A stretch of 64,000 bases of DNA, taken from positions 10,094,501-10,158,500 of the forward strand of contig NW_023503608.1 in assembly GCF_014529535.1 (NCBI RefSeq), read 5' to 3'. The position numbers and the translations under genes are program-made. Below the pieces are notes generated by a model. It was not told where the DNA came from, did not search any database, and saw only the letters and a program-made list of their open reading frames with translations. Positions 22,401 through 34,447 of this stretch are shown piece by piece. How positions within the stretch are numbered: position 1 is the first letter of the stretch; the number at the start of each line of letters is the position of its first letter. This DNA is from Bradysia coprophila. Lineage: Eukaryota; Arthropoda; Insecta; Diptera; Sciaridae.

Positions 22401-25400
22401 CTGCTGCTGACTACCTTTTTTCTGCTTATCCCCCTGTACCAACAAACTATTCTGCTCTTGCCTTTCGCGGTTAATTTGTTCCTGCTTCACTCTAATGAAT
22501 TGCGCCTGTTTGCTTCCGGGCTTGACAAGTTCAAACGTGGGATTATCGAGCAGCCACTGCTTTAATGTATCTGGCGTCGGAGCCGTATTGCCAGTTAAAA
22601 CGCGACCGCTTTTCTTTTCGAAAACAATGACGCGATTGTTTTTCGTTATCGTGTATTCGGCCTTCGCATTGAATTTGGCTGGTGTCGATTTCTTTGACCT
22701 ATCCGATGTACTGGACAAATCACTTTGTGACGACGATGTAACATTCGTGGCTGTAGTCTGAGCATGCTTTCTGATACAATCGTCGCTGCAGTAGATTGAG
22801 TTCGGGCGGGCTTGGCTCTTGCATACAATGCACGAAAGTAGGGAGCTGTTTAGACTGGAATTCTTACTGGTCGACGACTTTCGTTCCGGAGGTTTCTGCA
22901 AGCAAATTGGATGAATTTAATTAATCAAATCGAATACAATCGTGTGAAAAGGAGAGTGGAAAATTTGTGGGATCTGTTCGTTTAGCCTGCCTACGATTTC
23001 TCTCTTCATAATGGGCAATCGTTTGGTTTTAGTTCGTTAAGAATGGGAATGGGATAAGGATTGCAAATTGATTTGTCGTTTATTTCTAAGTAAAGCTCAC
23101 ACAATGAACGTTGAGACCCATTTCACACCGAGCGTCAACACGAAATTATGTTTTGAAATCTGATTTCGATTTGACAGATGAAATGTCAGTCAAACGTGTT
23201 ATGATCAGAGCGAAAAAACCGAAGACTAGTTATTATAACTCGCCTTGGGGTACTTGTCAAAGTTTGCTTCTCTTTCAACCTAATACGTTGAGAGCGAGAG
23301 GACAGAAGACCAGTTTATTTTAACATGCCTTAGGGTACTTGTCAAAATATCTTCTTCCCTTTCATTATAACACTCTATAAGTTGCCAAAAGTAAAAAATG
23401 TAAAATGAAATATTTACAATGTCCTGTAGACGAAATGTGAGGCTACTAGTAATTTTTTGTGTATTTTGGCGCAATATCGCAGAAAATATTTAAAAGAGAC
23501 ATGACTTATGTCAATAAGTGGACTTTGTTCCTGGCCAGGTGAGTGCTGTAAAATTGTCAAATAAAAATCTGACAGATTCTCTCAGTTATACACTGAACAA
23601 GACGAGTAATATGCGATAGATCAGATCGACTTTGAATTGTTTTTATTAATTGAAAAGTGCGACCCGAAAATAACATTCAGATAATGCCCAATTCCACTGA
23701 AGAGTATTAGATTCCTCATCAAAGGGAACGGTTTGAAACCTTTTTCGAATTCTATAAGAAAAGCAATTCGTATTGCTAGCCGAAGCGAAACACTTCTCCT
23801 AAACAAGGGTATGCCTGGTGCATTTTCTCATAGAAAATCCAAATTGGTATCAAAATGAAGGTGCTGGTAACCAAACGATGAATGAAATGTAAAAATACAA
23901 TTTTTATCGAAAGGTTTGTCGTACCAAACATATGGAAAATTTGACTTGCTTGGCATGGTAAACCTCCCAACATATTTTATTTTGATATTTTCTACGATGT
24001 GACTACCCTCAAAAACGAAATTGTTGTGAACTAAAGTAGAACAAATTGATCTGACTGTCTCTCGATTTCGATCTCGATAACCTGTGACGGAATAACTGCT
24101 ATTTATCAAGACAAGGAATAAGAGGATAGGTTGTAAGTGGAACAAAAAAAGGAGGTAGACAACTATGGCGCATAAAAACACATCGCTTCAATTGAAAACT
24201 GTGCTTGACACACGCCAATAAACAAAATTCGTGAAAAACTCACCTTCCCAGGGTGCTTTTTAATGCAGTTCGGACAAACCCACTCCTTCCCTTGTTCCTC
24301 CATTTCCGTACCCATCGCTTTTGTCACATTAACACATTTCCCATGGAACCAATCCTCACACTTATCGCAGCAAATCATAAATCGATTATTATGAGGCTGT
24401 CGACAAATGCACCACAAACTAAAATTTATGGAATGGTTTCGATTAAAAACATTTTATTGCACACAAAAAATAAATAAATTAAACGTCTTTCACACACCGA
24501 TAAGGATCGTCCTCTGCGTTGTGACTGCCATCGGAATCCTCGTCGTCGTAGTCGTCATCGTCAGGTTGTTCAACAGTTGTAGATTCGGGAACAATGGTTT
24601 TTGGTTTCGGTGGTTCTGCTACCTTTTTGGTTGTCGAAGAGCGACGAGTCTTTTCCTTTTCTTTCACTTCTTCAACGACCTTTGGCGTTGGTTTGCTTTT
24701 CGGCGTTGACGTTGCTGACTCTTCTTTTGCCACTGCGTCAAAGGATTGAGTTAAAGCTCGTCGTTTGGCTCGTGTTGTTGGTGCTTCTAACGGTGGTAGC
24801 AGAATAACTCGCCCGTCACTGCGAACAATTTTTATTGGCTCCTTGGCCTGAACTGGCGTTGTTGTTGCTGATTGCGACAAATTACTCTTCAATGAATCCG
24901 TCTTTTTATCAGATTTTGGAATTTCGCTTCGAGTTGGAGCTTTCAGCGTTGAGTCAGGTTTTGTAATATTCGTGCTTAATGGTGGCAAGACAGCAGATGG
25001 TATCGTAGATGTGGTTGCTTTCACTTCGAGGACCTGTTTGTCTATAACCTCTTGAATTTTTTTGTCTTCTACCAATTTGGCAACGTCTTGAAGAACATCG
25101 TCGGGTAAAAAGTCGTCAACGTTTCCTATTCCTAATATGTCAGGCGTATCGAGAAGCGTTCCCCGGATTGTTGATGCATTCACAATTGTTGATGTATTCG
25201 ATGTGGATTGCGTCGGATTGATAGCGTCGACCATCTTTACACCGTCGGAATTCTCCAACATTTTCACTATATTCGGTATATGGGGTGTTGTAGTTTGCTT
25301 TAGCTCTTCTTGCACTATGTCTCTGACGAATAAGTCGATTAAGTCGAGCTGTTTATCTTGCTCGAATTCCAGATCTGGTGTAGCGGTGTGTGTTTGTACA

Positions 25401-26834
25401 GAAATTTGGGCGGGAAGCTGCTGCGGATTTTTTATACTGCTCGGATTCAATGGCATAAAATATGTTTTATTCGTTGGCGTTGATGGGGTTGTAGGCATGC
25501 TGGTTGTAGGACTTGCCCGTATCTCGTTTTCAACCTTTTTAATTATATCCGGTGTGGAGAACAGAGACGACATGTTGTTTAAGTATGCGTCAACATGAGC
25601 GGGTTGCTTTTTGTCTTTCTTCTGTGGCAACGCTTTCGGGTTCGTAATTGGTGTTAATGCAGGAACTGGTGGACCAGGAGTGACGACTGTAGATGACGGT
25701 GAAGAAGGTATTGATGAATCCTTTTTAAGATCGACGTCGACGTCCGATCTAGCCGAAACAACTGGCGTACCCTTCGATATAGATGCGGCAGGTTTGGCAC
25801 TGCTTGTGCTTGGCGTTGTCGTCGTCTTATTCGTTGATAGGCTCCGCCGTTTAACCGGTTTCTTTTTGCCAGACGAAGTTGTTGCTTCGTCAGATTTATC
25901 ATCGTCGCCAACACTTGCCCGTTTCTTTGTAACTTTTCCCGTGCCTTTGAGCCGTTTGATTCGCGAAACTTTGGTGGGTTTTATTTTTCGTACCCGAGTC
26001 GGTCGACCACTAACATTAAAGTCTAAATCACTATCACGATCACTTTCACTCGGACTGTAGTATGTGTTTTCCGAATCACTTTCGTCACCTTCTTCATCAC
26101 TAACTTCCTCCTCCTCTTCAGACGCTTCAGCCTTCTTCGGTTGTACTGTGGATGGAATCGGTTTCGCTTTGACGTCCGGCTTTTTGGTGACCTGAACCGG
26201 TGTATTCCGACGTGACTCACTTTTCCGTTGACTGGGCGATGTTAGAGGTGTGTAACAATGATCGTTGACGACAGCTCGCCGCTGATGAGCTAGATCCTTG
26301 ACCACTTGCTTAGGATCTGTTATTCCAGCAGCACCTGAAAATAATTACTGTGAAACCGCACAACTCACAACACTAAAAACAACAACCACTTACTCAATAT
26401 CTCCGATGCAAATTGTTTAGCCTCATCGGCATTGTAATACTTTTCCACCACAACGCTCAAGTTTGGAATTTTGATGACCTCCTCCTTTTCCCCATTGTCC
26501 GCCGATTCGTCATCCGTTGCATAGAGAGCCTTTGCCATTTCCTTTTCGAGTTCCTCCTGTTCGTTCAATTCTTCCTCAATACTTGGCGTTGGTGAGGCCA
26601 GACGAACAACGCTCACCGTTGTATTGGATTTGTTTGAATCGTTATTCACTGGAATTAGATTCATGAAGCGGTTTGCTAACATATTTGTTGGTGGTAACAT
26701 CAAAATCCAAAACAAATACCTAAAAAATCATGCAATTCCGATTGGTCGACAGAAACATTTCCGTTTTTGTTGATAACAACGACAAGATGACTATCGTTGG
26801 ATTCCGGAAATTCTTTAAACACTGAACAAGACAT
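19430..26834 (-). CDS. pps: PHD, TFIIS-central and SPOC domain protein (pps, PHF3/DIDO1 family)
   Basis: A nuclear protein of the PHF3/DIDO1/SPOCD1 family; Drosophila pps is a partner of the splicing protein Snf, and PHF3 binds the RNA polymerase II C-terminal domain through SPOC. Exons are 26834-26720, 26675-26394, 26334-24498, 24418-24244, 22895-20415, 20331-20211 and 20142-19430. All phases agree and give 1907 residues, close to fly pps. Domains are: a C4HC3 PHD finger on its own exon (about 745-803; LWCICRQPHNNRFMICCD), a second small cysteine cluster (CIVC...YCSDDC, about 825), the TFIIS central domain (about 1076-1186), a basic Arg/Ser/Asp-rich stretch (about 1296-1361), the SPOC domain (about 1469-1611), and a low-complexity C-terminus ending GEEEYVPMG. 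The first intron is only 44 bp; the fourth is 1.3 kb and contains an element B dimer. Confidence 0.95.
23195..23374. repeat. Element B, head-to-tail dimer
   Basis: The element starts CGTGTTATGATCAGAGCGAA and ends ATTATAACACT, a short terminal inverted repeat. Inside, two modules each carry TAACTCGCCTT or TAACATGCCTT followed by GGGTACTTGTCAAA. It lies in intron 4 of the pps gene and is non-coding. A monomer is at 27439-27534 and an interrupted copy at 6586-6880. Confidence 0.7.
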
Positions 26835-27438
26835 GTTGAACGCAAAATTTATTCGTCAAAATTAAAAAAAAAACTATGAGACTCAGAAATTTAAAAATCA
26901 AAACTTAATGTACACAGTTTGACAACGCCATGAACGCCATGTTCTATAAAGGGAGGAGGGATTTTTCTTCGCATTCAAGATAACCAAAATTATTTTCACT
27001 TAATTCATGTGTATGCACTTGACGGTTTCGATCAATCTTTTTTCATTCGTCACCGGCGTGTTACTCAACTGTATGTTAATTGCAAAAAGTACGAATAAAT
27101 GCTGGCTCTTCAGTAAAATAATTCACTTTTATTGAGACACACAGAGTGGCATTTTTTTCCGCGATTTTTTGACTATTGCGTTTTGTCTCTTTCCCTTCAA
27201 CAATAACTAAACAACCCAGCCGATATTTCAATAGAAAAAAATAGAAGAGCCGTCAAAATTGAATAGCATATCGCTACAGGTAACATTTCGAAAAGAATGA
27301 TGAGATAATTTGTATTTAAAAACAAAAATAAAGATTTGCTCCAAGGTCGTATGAATTGTCGAATTGCATCCATAGACAGTGACATGACTTTATCAATATT
27401 TGTATTTGGGTTTCTCGTTATTTGGAGCAAACCTATAG

Positions 27439-27534
27439 AGTGTTATGATCAGAGCGAGAAAACGTAAGACCATTTAATATAACTTTCGTTGGGGTACTTA
27501 TCAAAATATTTCTTCGTCTTTCATCATAATACTT
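27439..27534. mobile_element. Element B, monomer with TATAG target duplication
   Basis: A 96-bp element running from AGTGTTATGATCAGAGCGAG to TCATCATAATACTT, whose ends are inverted repeats of one another. TATAG flanks it on both sides (27434-27438 and 27535-27539). Its interior matches the two modules of the dimer in pps intron 4. It is non-autonomous and its superfamily is not assigned. Confidence 0.75.
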
Positions 27535-27799
27535 TATAGATCGAGTCCGAATCCGAACACTGACAGTTACACAGTCATCCATAGAGAACTCTAACCTCAA
27601 CTCACGGCAAAAAGTTGAAATTAATGAGCTGCCGTTCAATTTTCTGTTTTGTCTGGATCAACCAAAAATGTTAAATTTAATAGATTTCCAATGTATAAAA
27701 GGTGAAATTATAATTGTTTCTTTACTAGGGAGGTAATACGGCCATTCGCTTCCTAGGGAAACCCCTTACCCTTACCTCGCTCGTAAAGGAATAGTAGAT

Positions 27800-27979
27800 T
27801 ATTCACCTCTGTCCACATGTTTATTTAGACACTTGTTATTCCATGAGCCGAAGGCGAATGTTATAACCCCAAGGTCTAAATAAACATTTGGACAGAGGTG
27901 AATACGCTATTTTATCTACCGACGGCGAAATAATAGCACCTTTTCACTGCTATTATTTCACCTAGGTAGATAAAATAGC
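27800..27979. repeat. Two adjacent hairpins
   Basis: The first stem pairs TATTCACCTCTGTCC and TGTTTATTTAGAC (27800-27831) with GTCTAAATAAACA and GGACAGAGGTGAATA (27875-27904). The second pairs GCTATTTTATCTACC (27906) with GGTAGATAAAATAGC (ending 27979) and has an inner stem of TAATAGCA with TGCTATTA. The two hairpins are one base apart. They look like foldback elements; no target duplication was found. Confidence 0.75.
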
Positions 27980-28359
27980 ATACTGCACATGGGAAACATT
28001 CAAACATTTGTTTATGTTTTCAAACGTGAACAAAGTGCCTGCTCATTTTCACTGCACATATTTTCAGGTTATTCCTGAAAATGATTTTTGACATTTCGAA
28101 TAACCTTGGACTTGACCTATTGAAACACGTACAGTAATTATTCGTCAACATTCACTAGCGAATTTCTGACAGTTTTAGCAATGATACCTATATCGCAGAT
28201 AGAGATGGATTGGATAGTGAACATTGACAGTGGTAACGGTGGTATCTTAACGGAAAACAATTTCTGTACGCGTCATTGTATTGTAATGATCCTTAGGCGA
28301 ACATATAGCACGTAGACTTTGTTGTGTATAACAAGTGCGAAATACTTCGTCAGTGACGA

Positions 28360-28562
28360 ATTATTTGTTCAACGAGGAAAAAAGTTGGAATATGTATTTC
28401 GAGGGCGTTTAAAAGTAAATTTTCACAACGCAGATGAAACGCAGCCTTCGTTGTGAAAAGCGTTGTGCTACCTCGGGAATAGTAAGAAATTATATTTTCC
28501 CGGGGAATTTGTGACCCTCGAAATGATATTTCCAATCTGTTTCCTCCTTAGTGAACAAATAA
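28360..28562. mobile_element. Foldback/MITE with long inverted ends
   Basis: The left end TTATTTGTTCAACGAGGAAA with GGAATATGTATTTCGAGGG is mirrored by CCCTCGAAATGATATTTCC and TTTCCTCCTTAGTGAACAAA on the right, giving imperfect arms of about 48 bp. The interior has a second inverted pair (TTTTCACAACG and CGTTGTGAAAA). Non-coding, about 200 bp, upstream of the V-ATPase gene. Confidence 0.7.
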
Positions 28563-28805
28563 CTATTACCCATTCTGTTTCGATATATTTTCTCACACAA
28601 TGCACAATACTTACTTGTCAAATAGTTTTTTAGTGTGGGTCTTCTCTATCGATATCGAATGTCGCAGTTGGTGGCGCTGCACACATTAAGTGAACAAAAA
28701 AAATCGATAAGGTTGACGTTAACATCAAACGAAGAAAAATCAGTAAAGTAATTTACACAAAACCAGATACATCCGCTTAACACGTACACGTAAAATTGTC
28801 GAAAA

Positions 28806-29428
28806 ATGGCAAGCCAGACTCAAGGAATCCAACAGTTATTGGCAGCTGAAAAGCGAGCTGCAGAAAAGGTTCAAGAAGCCAGAAAACGTGAGTGTACCAT
28901 CTGAAATAAAAGAATGGTCAAAAACTGCTGTGCTATTGACAATTTGTGGCCTTCAGAACCACTTAATAATAAATCTGATTCAATTTACCAATAAAAACAT
29001 TTCGTGCATATCGGTAGGTAAACAACGTCGATTGAAACAGGCTAAAGAAGAGGCTCAAGACGAAATCGAAAAGTACAGGGCCGAACGTGAACGTCAATTT
29101 AAAGAATTTGAAGCCAAGGTTCGTATTAATCAGTAAATCACGTAATTTATTTCGAAACAATTAAAACTCAATTTGCATAAATGTCTAATTACAATTTGTA
29201 TTTGCTTTCTGTTTTCATATCATGTGACACTAGCATATGGGATCGAAAGAAGGTGTCGCCGCTAAAATTGATGAAGATACTCGATTGAAAATCGAAGAAA
29301 TGCGACGAACACTGTCGACCAATCGTCCGAAATTGATTGATGAATTGTTGAACTTGGTCTATGACATACAGCCCCAATTGCATCGAAACTATAATCTTCA
29401 GATTCATGGCCTTGCGGGAAGTGACTAA
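28806..29428 (+). CDS. Vha13: V-type proton ATPase subunit G
   Basis: Subunit G is part of the peripheral stalk of the vacuolar proton pump, pairing with subunit E to hold the V1 motor against rotation. Exons are 28806-28887, 29018-29118 and 29234-29428, phases 1 and 0; the product is 125 residues, close to the usual 115-120. The start lies in an AAAAATGG context. The N-terminus [20 protein letters not shown] and the following [19 protein letters not shown] (spanning intron 1) are highly typical, and the protein is predicted to be a charged helix nearly throughout. The C-terminal exon begins [14 protein letters not shown] long AT-rich 3' region follows with AATAAA-like signals near 29840 and 29930. 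Confidence 0.96.
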
Positions 29429-31528
29429 AATGCACACATTACATTGCCAACATCACAAAAAGCAACAACGTAAAATTTAGGATCTTAATATCGAATTTGT
29501 GCTTTGTGAAACATGGCTCTCTGGAATTTTTTTTTTTCGTTTTTTGTTGCCAAAATATTTTGAAAATATGAATTTATAATTTCGATGGAACTCCAGTCAT
29601 TTTGGGGTGACAATTCGATGATACCGATTTTATTATTATTATTGTTAATTATATAAATTGATTGCATGCTATATTTTCCACTTATGGGTTAATAATTTCC
29701 TTCATATTGTGACTAACCCGCAACAAGAATTTGTATGATTTTATCATTGTACTGATGATTGAATATCATTTTTTCCATAAATTTAAGTGATCTAACCCAA
29801 CTAACCCAATAATCTCATACACATAGAAACTCATTTAAATAAACTATATAGCAGAAAAAAAGAGATGATGTTGCAAATCAAAAATGAATTTAAATTAAAT
29901 GTTGTAATTGTTCCGAATTCATTGTAAAAAATAAAAATATATTCAAATTACCGAGCCCGCTTTGAAAATTACGTATATACAGGTAGAGTTCCAATTTAGG
30001 AAATGATTCAGCCAATTCTAAAAAATCCAATGGAAATTTGATTTTTACTTAGTTCTTCTGTCCGACTACGATCGAAATAAAAAAATGCTACGAAATTGCA
30101 GACCTGTTTCCTTAATTCGAATACAGTTAGAGTCAACCAAATTTGTGTCTGAATTTGATTCACCTACTTGGTGGCCATTGGTGGTCATTTAAACACACGC
30201 TATGTCTTTATAATATCCTTAGATATTATAAATAATAAGACGAGTCGGTGCACTTTAGGTTACGTTTATTTATTCTTATGTTGTTTGATCGAGTGCTGGT
30301 GGTAGACTAATCCAAAACTGCTGATTACAATTACGTTGATATGTTTGATATGAGACGTGACTTTACTTGTATGTGTGTGCCTCGTTTACGGGCCACTACA
30401 TCCTTATATGGGTTTAATAGTCGCATCAACTATGTAAACTGTGTAACCATGTCTAAGTACTGTGTTTTTTTTTCTGCGTGGACCAGCTGGTATAACAGCT
30501 GTCACAGACTTAGACACACAATTAGTCAACTCTGACTGTAATTAGTCAAGAAACAGCAAAAATGTTTATATTTTTAATCGATGCAGCTCATAATTCTAAA
30601 CGAAAAATTGTTCTACGACATGTCTCAAAAATACATAGTTTTTTTTATAAAGCTCATAAAGTGGCTAAACTGCTGCCTCCCCGATGCAATTTTTGACATT
30701 TTACCGAAATATAATTTCTAATCGGTGGACATGCTTATTCCAACTAAAAAATTGTTCTACCGCTGTGCTCCAAAACTTACGATTTTTTTATGAAACAAAT
30801 TGAAGATGAGGAAGTTTACTGGACCTTTACATCATCCTCTAAAAATAACGGCATTCATTTTCATACATGCTGTAGAACAATTTTTTTCTAAGAATGATAA
30901 GTAGCATCGAATTAATATAGAAAAAAAATTGTTTCCAGACAATTTTGAGGATTTCATTTTTTTTCTTTAAGAATCACATATCAAAAAGCGTAGAAATTGG
31001 TTTTAGACCAACATAATCGCTTCTGCGGTCTTCCACTAATTTATGTTACCCTTTTCAAGCATTCATTGAAATTTCAAGTGTTTGAAAACCGATCAGTTTT
31101 TGGTGTCTAAATCTCGGTACGGGTTCCGGTTCTGAGCATGGACATTTTCAGAGTACAACATTGGACCTGGAAATAAATCTACTCCTGAATATATTCATCC
31201 TGCCTAAACGTTACCAATAAAACAGACGATCAACAGTTAAGATTAATATGACAATATAACTCAATCTCATTGATTTTTATCACAAAAAATGCTGCTTTTG
31301 AAACCATTGAGGGGAAACGATGTTAATAAGGCTTCTCTTCGTCGCGATAAAGTCGATATTCAATGATTGGGTTTAATTAGTAAAATTCCAGTGACGTGTG
31401 GCACAAATAAATAACAAAGTGCGTTGAAGTAATAAAAGTATTTTCTTCTCAACGTATAAAAAGGTGCCTTCACTGAAATTCAAACGAAAAACGAGCCGTC
31501 AGAACAGTCGGAGCGTTCGCTGCGACTG
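29429..31528. other. Gene-free stretch downstream of Vha13
   Basis: It begins with the 3' untranslated region of Vha13. Near 30604 and 30748 the words AAAAATTGTTCTAC recur, and the complement GTAGAACAATTTTTTT is at 30872, suggesting an old diverged repeat. A possible TATA box (TATAAAAAGG at about 31457) is followed by no recognisable gene. Confidence 0.45.
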
Positions 31529-32728
31529 AGCCCCGTACGAACCCGTACATCTATTGCGTACGCGACCCTAGTTCGTCGGTCGCCCTACTCTTACCCTAAA
31601 CCTACTAACCTAAAATTCTTATGAAATGTGCACGTCCTAAAAATTGCGCATAGCGCAATTACGAAGCCCCGTACGACGTTCCTTTCAACTGTAACCCAAA
31701 CTTAAAAATTTTTACAACAATTTATATTAACCTATATTTACCTATAAATAAACATTTTACTAATAAATATGCTAGTATATAGCTCAGAAGAACTATCTAC
31801 ACCGTTATATAGCTCAATATAGCTGTATATATTTATAAATAGATATCCATATTTGGGATGCTTGAAACACCCCACACACATAACCAATCACTTCCCACAT
31901 GATCAGTAACTTTGTAAGTATCATTTTCACCGATTTCTATTGTTTTTACAAAAATCCAAAATGGCGGCCGACGGCCATTTTGTTAGGAGGTGGAAATTAG
32001 TACAGCTGCTTTTCATTCAATAATACCTTTCAAACAAAAAAAAATCATGAAATTCGGTCAAAGTTTACTCGATATATTAACAAAAAACACCACGTTCACT
32101 GTACGGCCGAGTAGCCACATATAAGCTCACTCCAAGAGACCTAGCTCACGCTTCTGTAAACCGAATTCCATGAACTTTTTTTTCCCTGATTGGTACGGTC
32201 AATACCTATCTATTAACGCAAAATCCATCGAAATTTGGCCAACCTACAAGCAAAAACGGCTTGCCACCCTGTACCTAGTTCACTCCAAGGGGTCTAACTA
32301 ACGAGTCGATCATCTGATTTCCATAAACTTTTTTTTTGTCGATCGGTATTGTTTGATACCTTTTATTTGACGTATCACTTTGAATGGCCGCAGATATCTT
32401 CGGAAAACGTTAAATCAGTTATGGGGCCCCAGCTCGGGAGGGGTCGACCCAAAATTGCCCATCTTCGAACTTAGCCTCACTATTTCGACTATATTGCAGG
32501 GAAAAAAAAAATTTTGAAATCGGATTTGATTTACTCAAGATATCGACGTGACAGACGGACGGACAGACGGACAGACGGACAGACGGACGGACGGACGGAC
32601 CAAATTTTTATTGCGGATTCGTTATCTATGAACATAGGCAAACACTTTGCCCTTACCGTCTGCTTCGAATTCCATCAATTACACACGGCATCGTAATCCT
32701 ATTAGCCCCTTGTACTTCGTACGGGGCT
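31529..32728. repeat. Non-coding repeat bounded by AGCCCCGTACGAA
   Basis: AGCCCCGTACGAA at 31529 is mirrored by TTCGTACGGGGCT ending at 32728, which suggests an element of 1.2 kb with short terminal inverted repeats. A further GAAGCCCCGTACGA lies inside at about 31664. It carries a GACGGACA microsatellite near its right end and no coding frame of substance. No target duplication is evident, so the boundaries are tentative. Confidence 0.4.
32550..32600. repeat. (GACGGACA)n microsatellite
   Basis: ACAGACGGACGGACAGACGG continues as alternating GACGGACA and GACGGAC units for about 50 bp, ending in GACGGACC. Confidence 0.9.
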
Positions 32729-32979
32729 AAAAACCCCTCCTATCAGCCTCTCTATGGAAAAGTTTTTAAGCCGGATTATGTTAAAAACTATTCAAATCGA
32801 ATTTTGTTTTTATTTACTAAAGCCAGTGCCGCGCCAAGAATGGTCCTACAGTAGCTTCCCATTTCAAGCGGATGCCAATTCATTGCTCCTTTGCATCTTG
32901 AATAGTTATTTTCATGCTTCGACAACGAAAATGAGGTCAACTTTGGATTTTTTTTACTCGAGCTATCGCCCCTTTGCAT

Positions 32980-33700
32980 GCAAAATTGCATATGTACCTA
33001 GTCTTGGACGATTGATGTTAGGCACTTTCGCGAAATTTCCTAAAATCAACCGTCCAAACCACCCACATGAATAATTTTTACATAACAAAGGGAAAGTGTG
33101 CATGCCGAGGCCCGAGGTTGGGTTGGGCGAAAATTGATTTATATTGGTTAGTGGGACAAAAGTAGCTATTTTCTCCCCAAGCAAGGCATGAAATAGTTAT
33201 TTACCTACGTATCTGTTGTGGACGGTATATTTTAGGCAATATCGCGAGTTGTAGCCCGAACGAAGTGAGGGCGACAAGCGAAAGTGCCTAAAATAAACCG
33301 TCCACAACAGATGCATATACAACTTTTCATGCTGAGGGCCTAAATTACTAGAAAAATTCCGCATAGACCCAAGGCATGAAATAGTTATTTACGTCACACG
33401 GACCGTTCACTTACGCGTGACGTATCAAGTTTTTCATGATTTTGTTAAGGGAACCGAAAGTAAAAGAATGTCAATTAAAACTTTCGGCTCCCAAAATTGA
33501 CATTTTTTTACTTTCGGCTCCCTCAGCAAGCTTGAAAAACTCAATACGTCACATGAAATAGTCATTTGTGTACCTGTTTTGGACGATTGATTTTAGGCAA
33601 TTTCGCGGATTGTAGGCCGAACGAAGTGAGGCTTACAAGCGAAAGTGCCTTAAATCAACCGTCCCAAACAGGTGCACATGTGAGTTTTCATGCAGAGGGC
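32980..33700. repeat. Cluster of four foldback repeats
   Basis: Copies at about 32982-33077, 33186-33345, 33371-33560 and 33553-33694 each fold on themselves. Most begin near GCATGAAATAGTTATTT and end TTTTCATGC. The second has the stem TCTGTTGTGGACGG paired with CCGTCCACAACAGA and the loop CCCGAACGAAGTGAGGGC. The fourth has GACGATTGATTTTAGGCA paired with TGCCTTAAATCAACCGTC and the loop GGCCGAACGAAGTGAGGC. The first lacks most of its loop and the third has an unrelated interior built on CTTTCGGCTCCC. None codes for protein. Confidence 0.8.
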
Positions 33701-34447
33701 CGGAAACCCGAGAAAATTCGAAAAATTGCCCTCATTTTCGGCCCCGAAGCATGAAAATGCTGTGTCCTTGTGCCATAAATGACGAATTTTTTTGGTTTCG
33801 CGAGATGGACAGATAGAGAAATCAGTTTAGTTTGATGTATCGATTATTAAACTTCGTCGCACCCCTTCTCGTAATTGGATTTTAGATTTTCTAATTGTTC
33901 TACCTCTGCGTTCGGAATTCGAAAACGGCTGAGCATATTTCTTGTAGATTTACACTATTGTTCAATTCTACGGGAGACAAGACCAGTAGATAAAGCCTGA
34001 CAAATCCAACAAATTTCAAACAAATAACGATCATGTCCATATAATTATAGATCAACAATCTCTTGAGGTCAAGCAAAATCACCAAGACGTTGTCGAAAAA
34101 TGGATAAAGCATTTATTGAGGAAAGACTTTTTAAGTCGCTGAAGATTTATAAGTGTGAAGTTTCTCATTATCTCAAAATGATTCGTTTCTGTTGGCCAAA
34201 AAGCAAAGTAAAATTTACACGGTTTGATTTTGGGCATAAAAAACATCATCCCAATGAACTTGTAAACGAGTCGAATCGTTGAAAACAAAAACCAAACTTC
34301 AAATTTCCACTTTGACAAATTTCAATTTTGTGGTTGTTCTTGTTGATACAAATGACTAAAAGTTAAGTTTAAATGTGTTTTTAATCAACAGAAGAGAGTT
34401 TGTTTTGATAGAGATGAAGCATCGGCTTTTTTCTGTAGAATAATCCA
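33701..34447. other. Gene-free stretch downstream of FAF1/caspar
   Basis: A 60-codon plus-strand frame at 34100-34282 has no recognisable domain and is not called. The rest shows no gene, RNA or repeat. Confidence 0.4.

Noticed and set aside
30150-30540. Possible solo long terminal repeat
   Set aside because: Some features looked suggestive, but no matching ends, target duplication or second copy could be found in the window.
31450-31510. TATAAAAAGG with a possible initiator
   Set aside because: No coding sequence or splice donor follows, so it cannot be tied to a gene.
32514-32696. Open frame with a DRRTDRRTDGQTDG peptide
   Set aside because: It is a translation of the GACGGACA microsatellite.
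34100-34282. 60-codon plus-strand frame with basic C-terminus
   Set aside because: No homology recognised, and an equally long frame overlaps it on the other strand.
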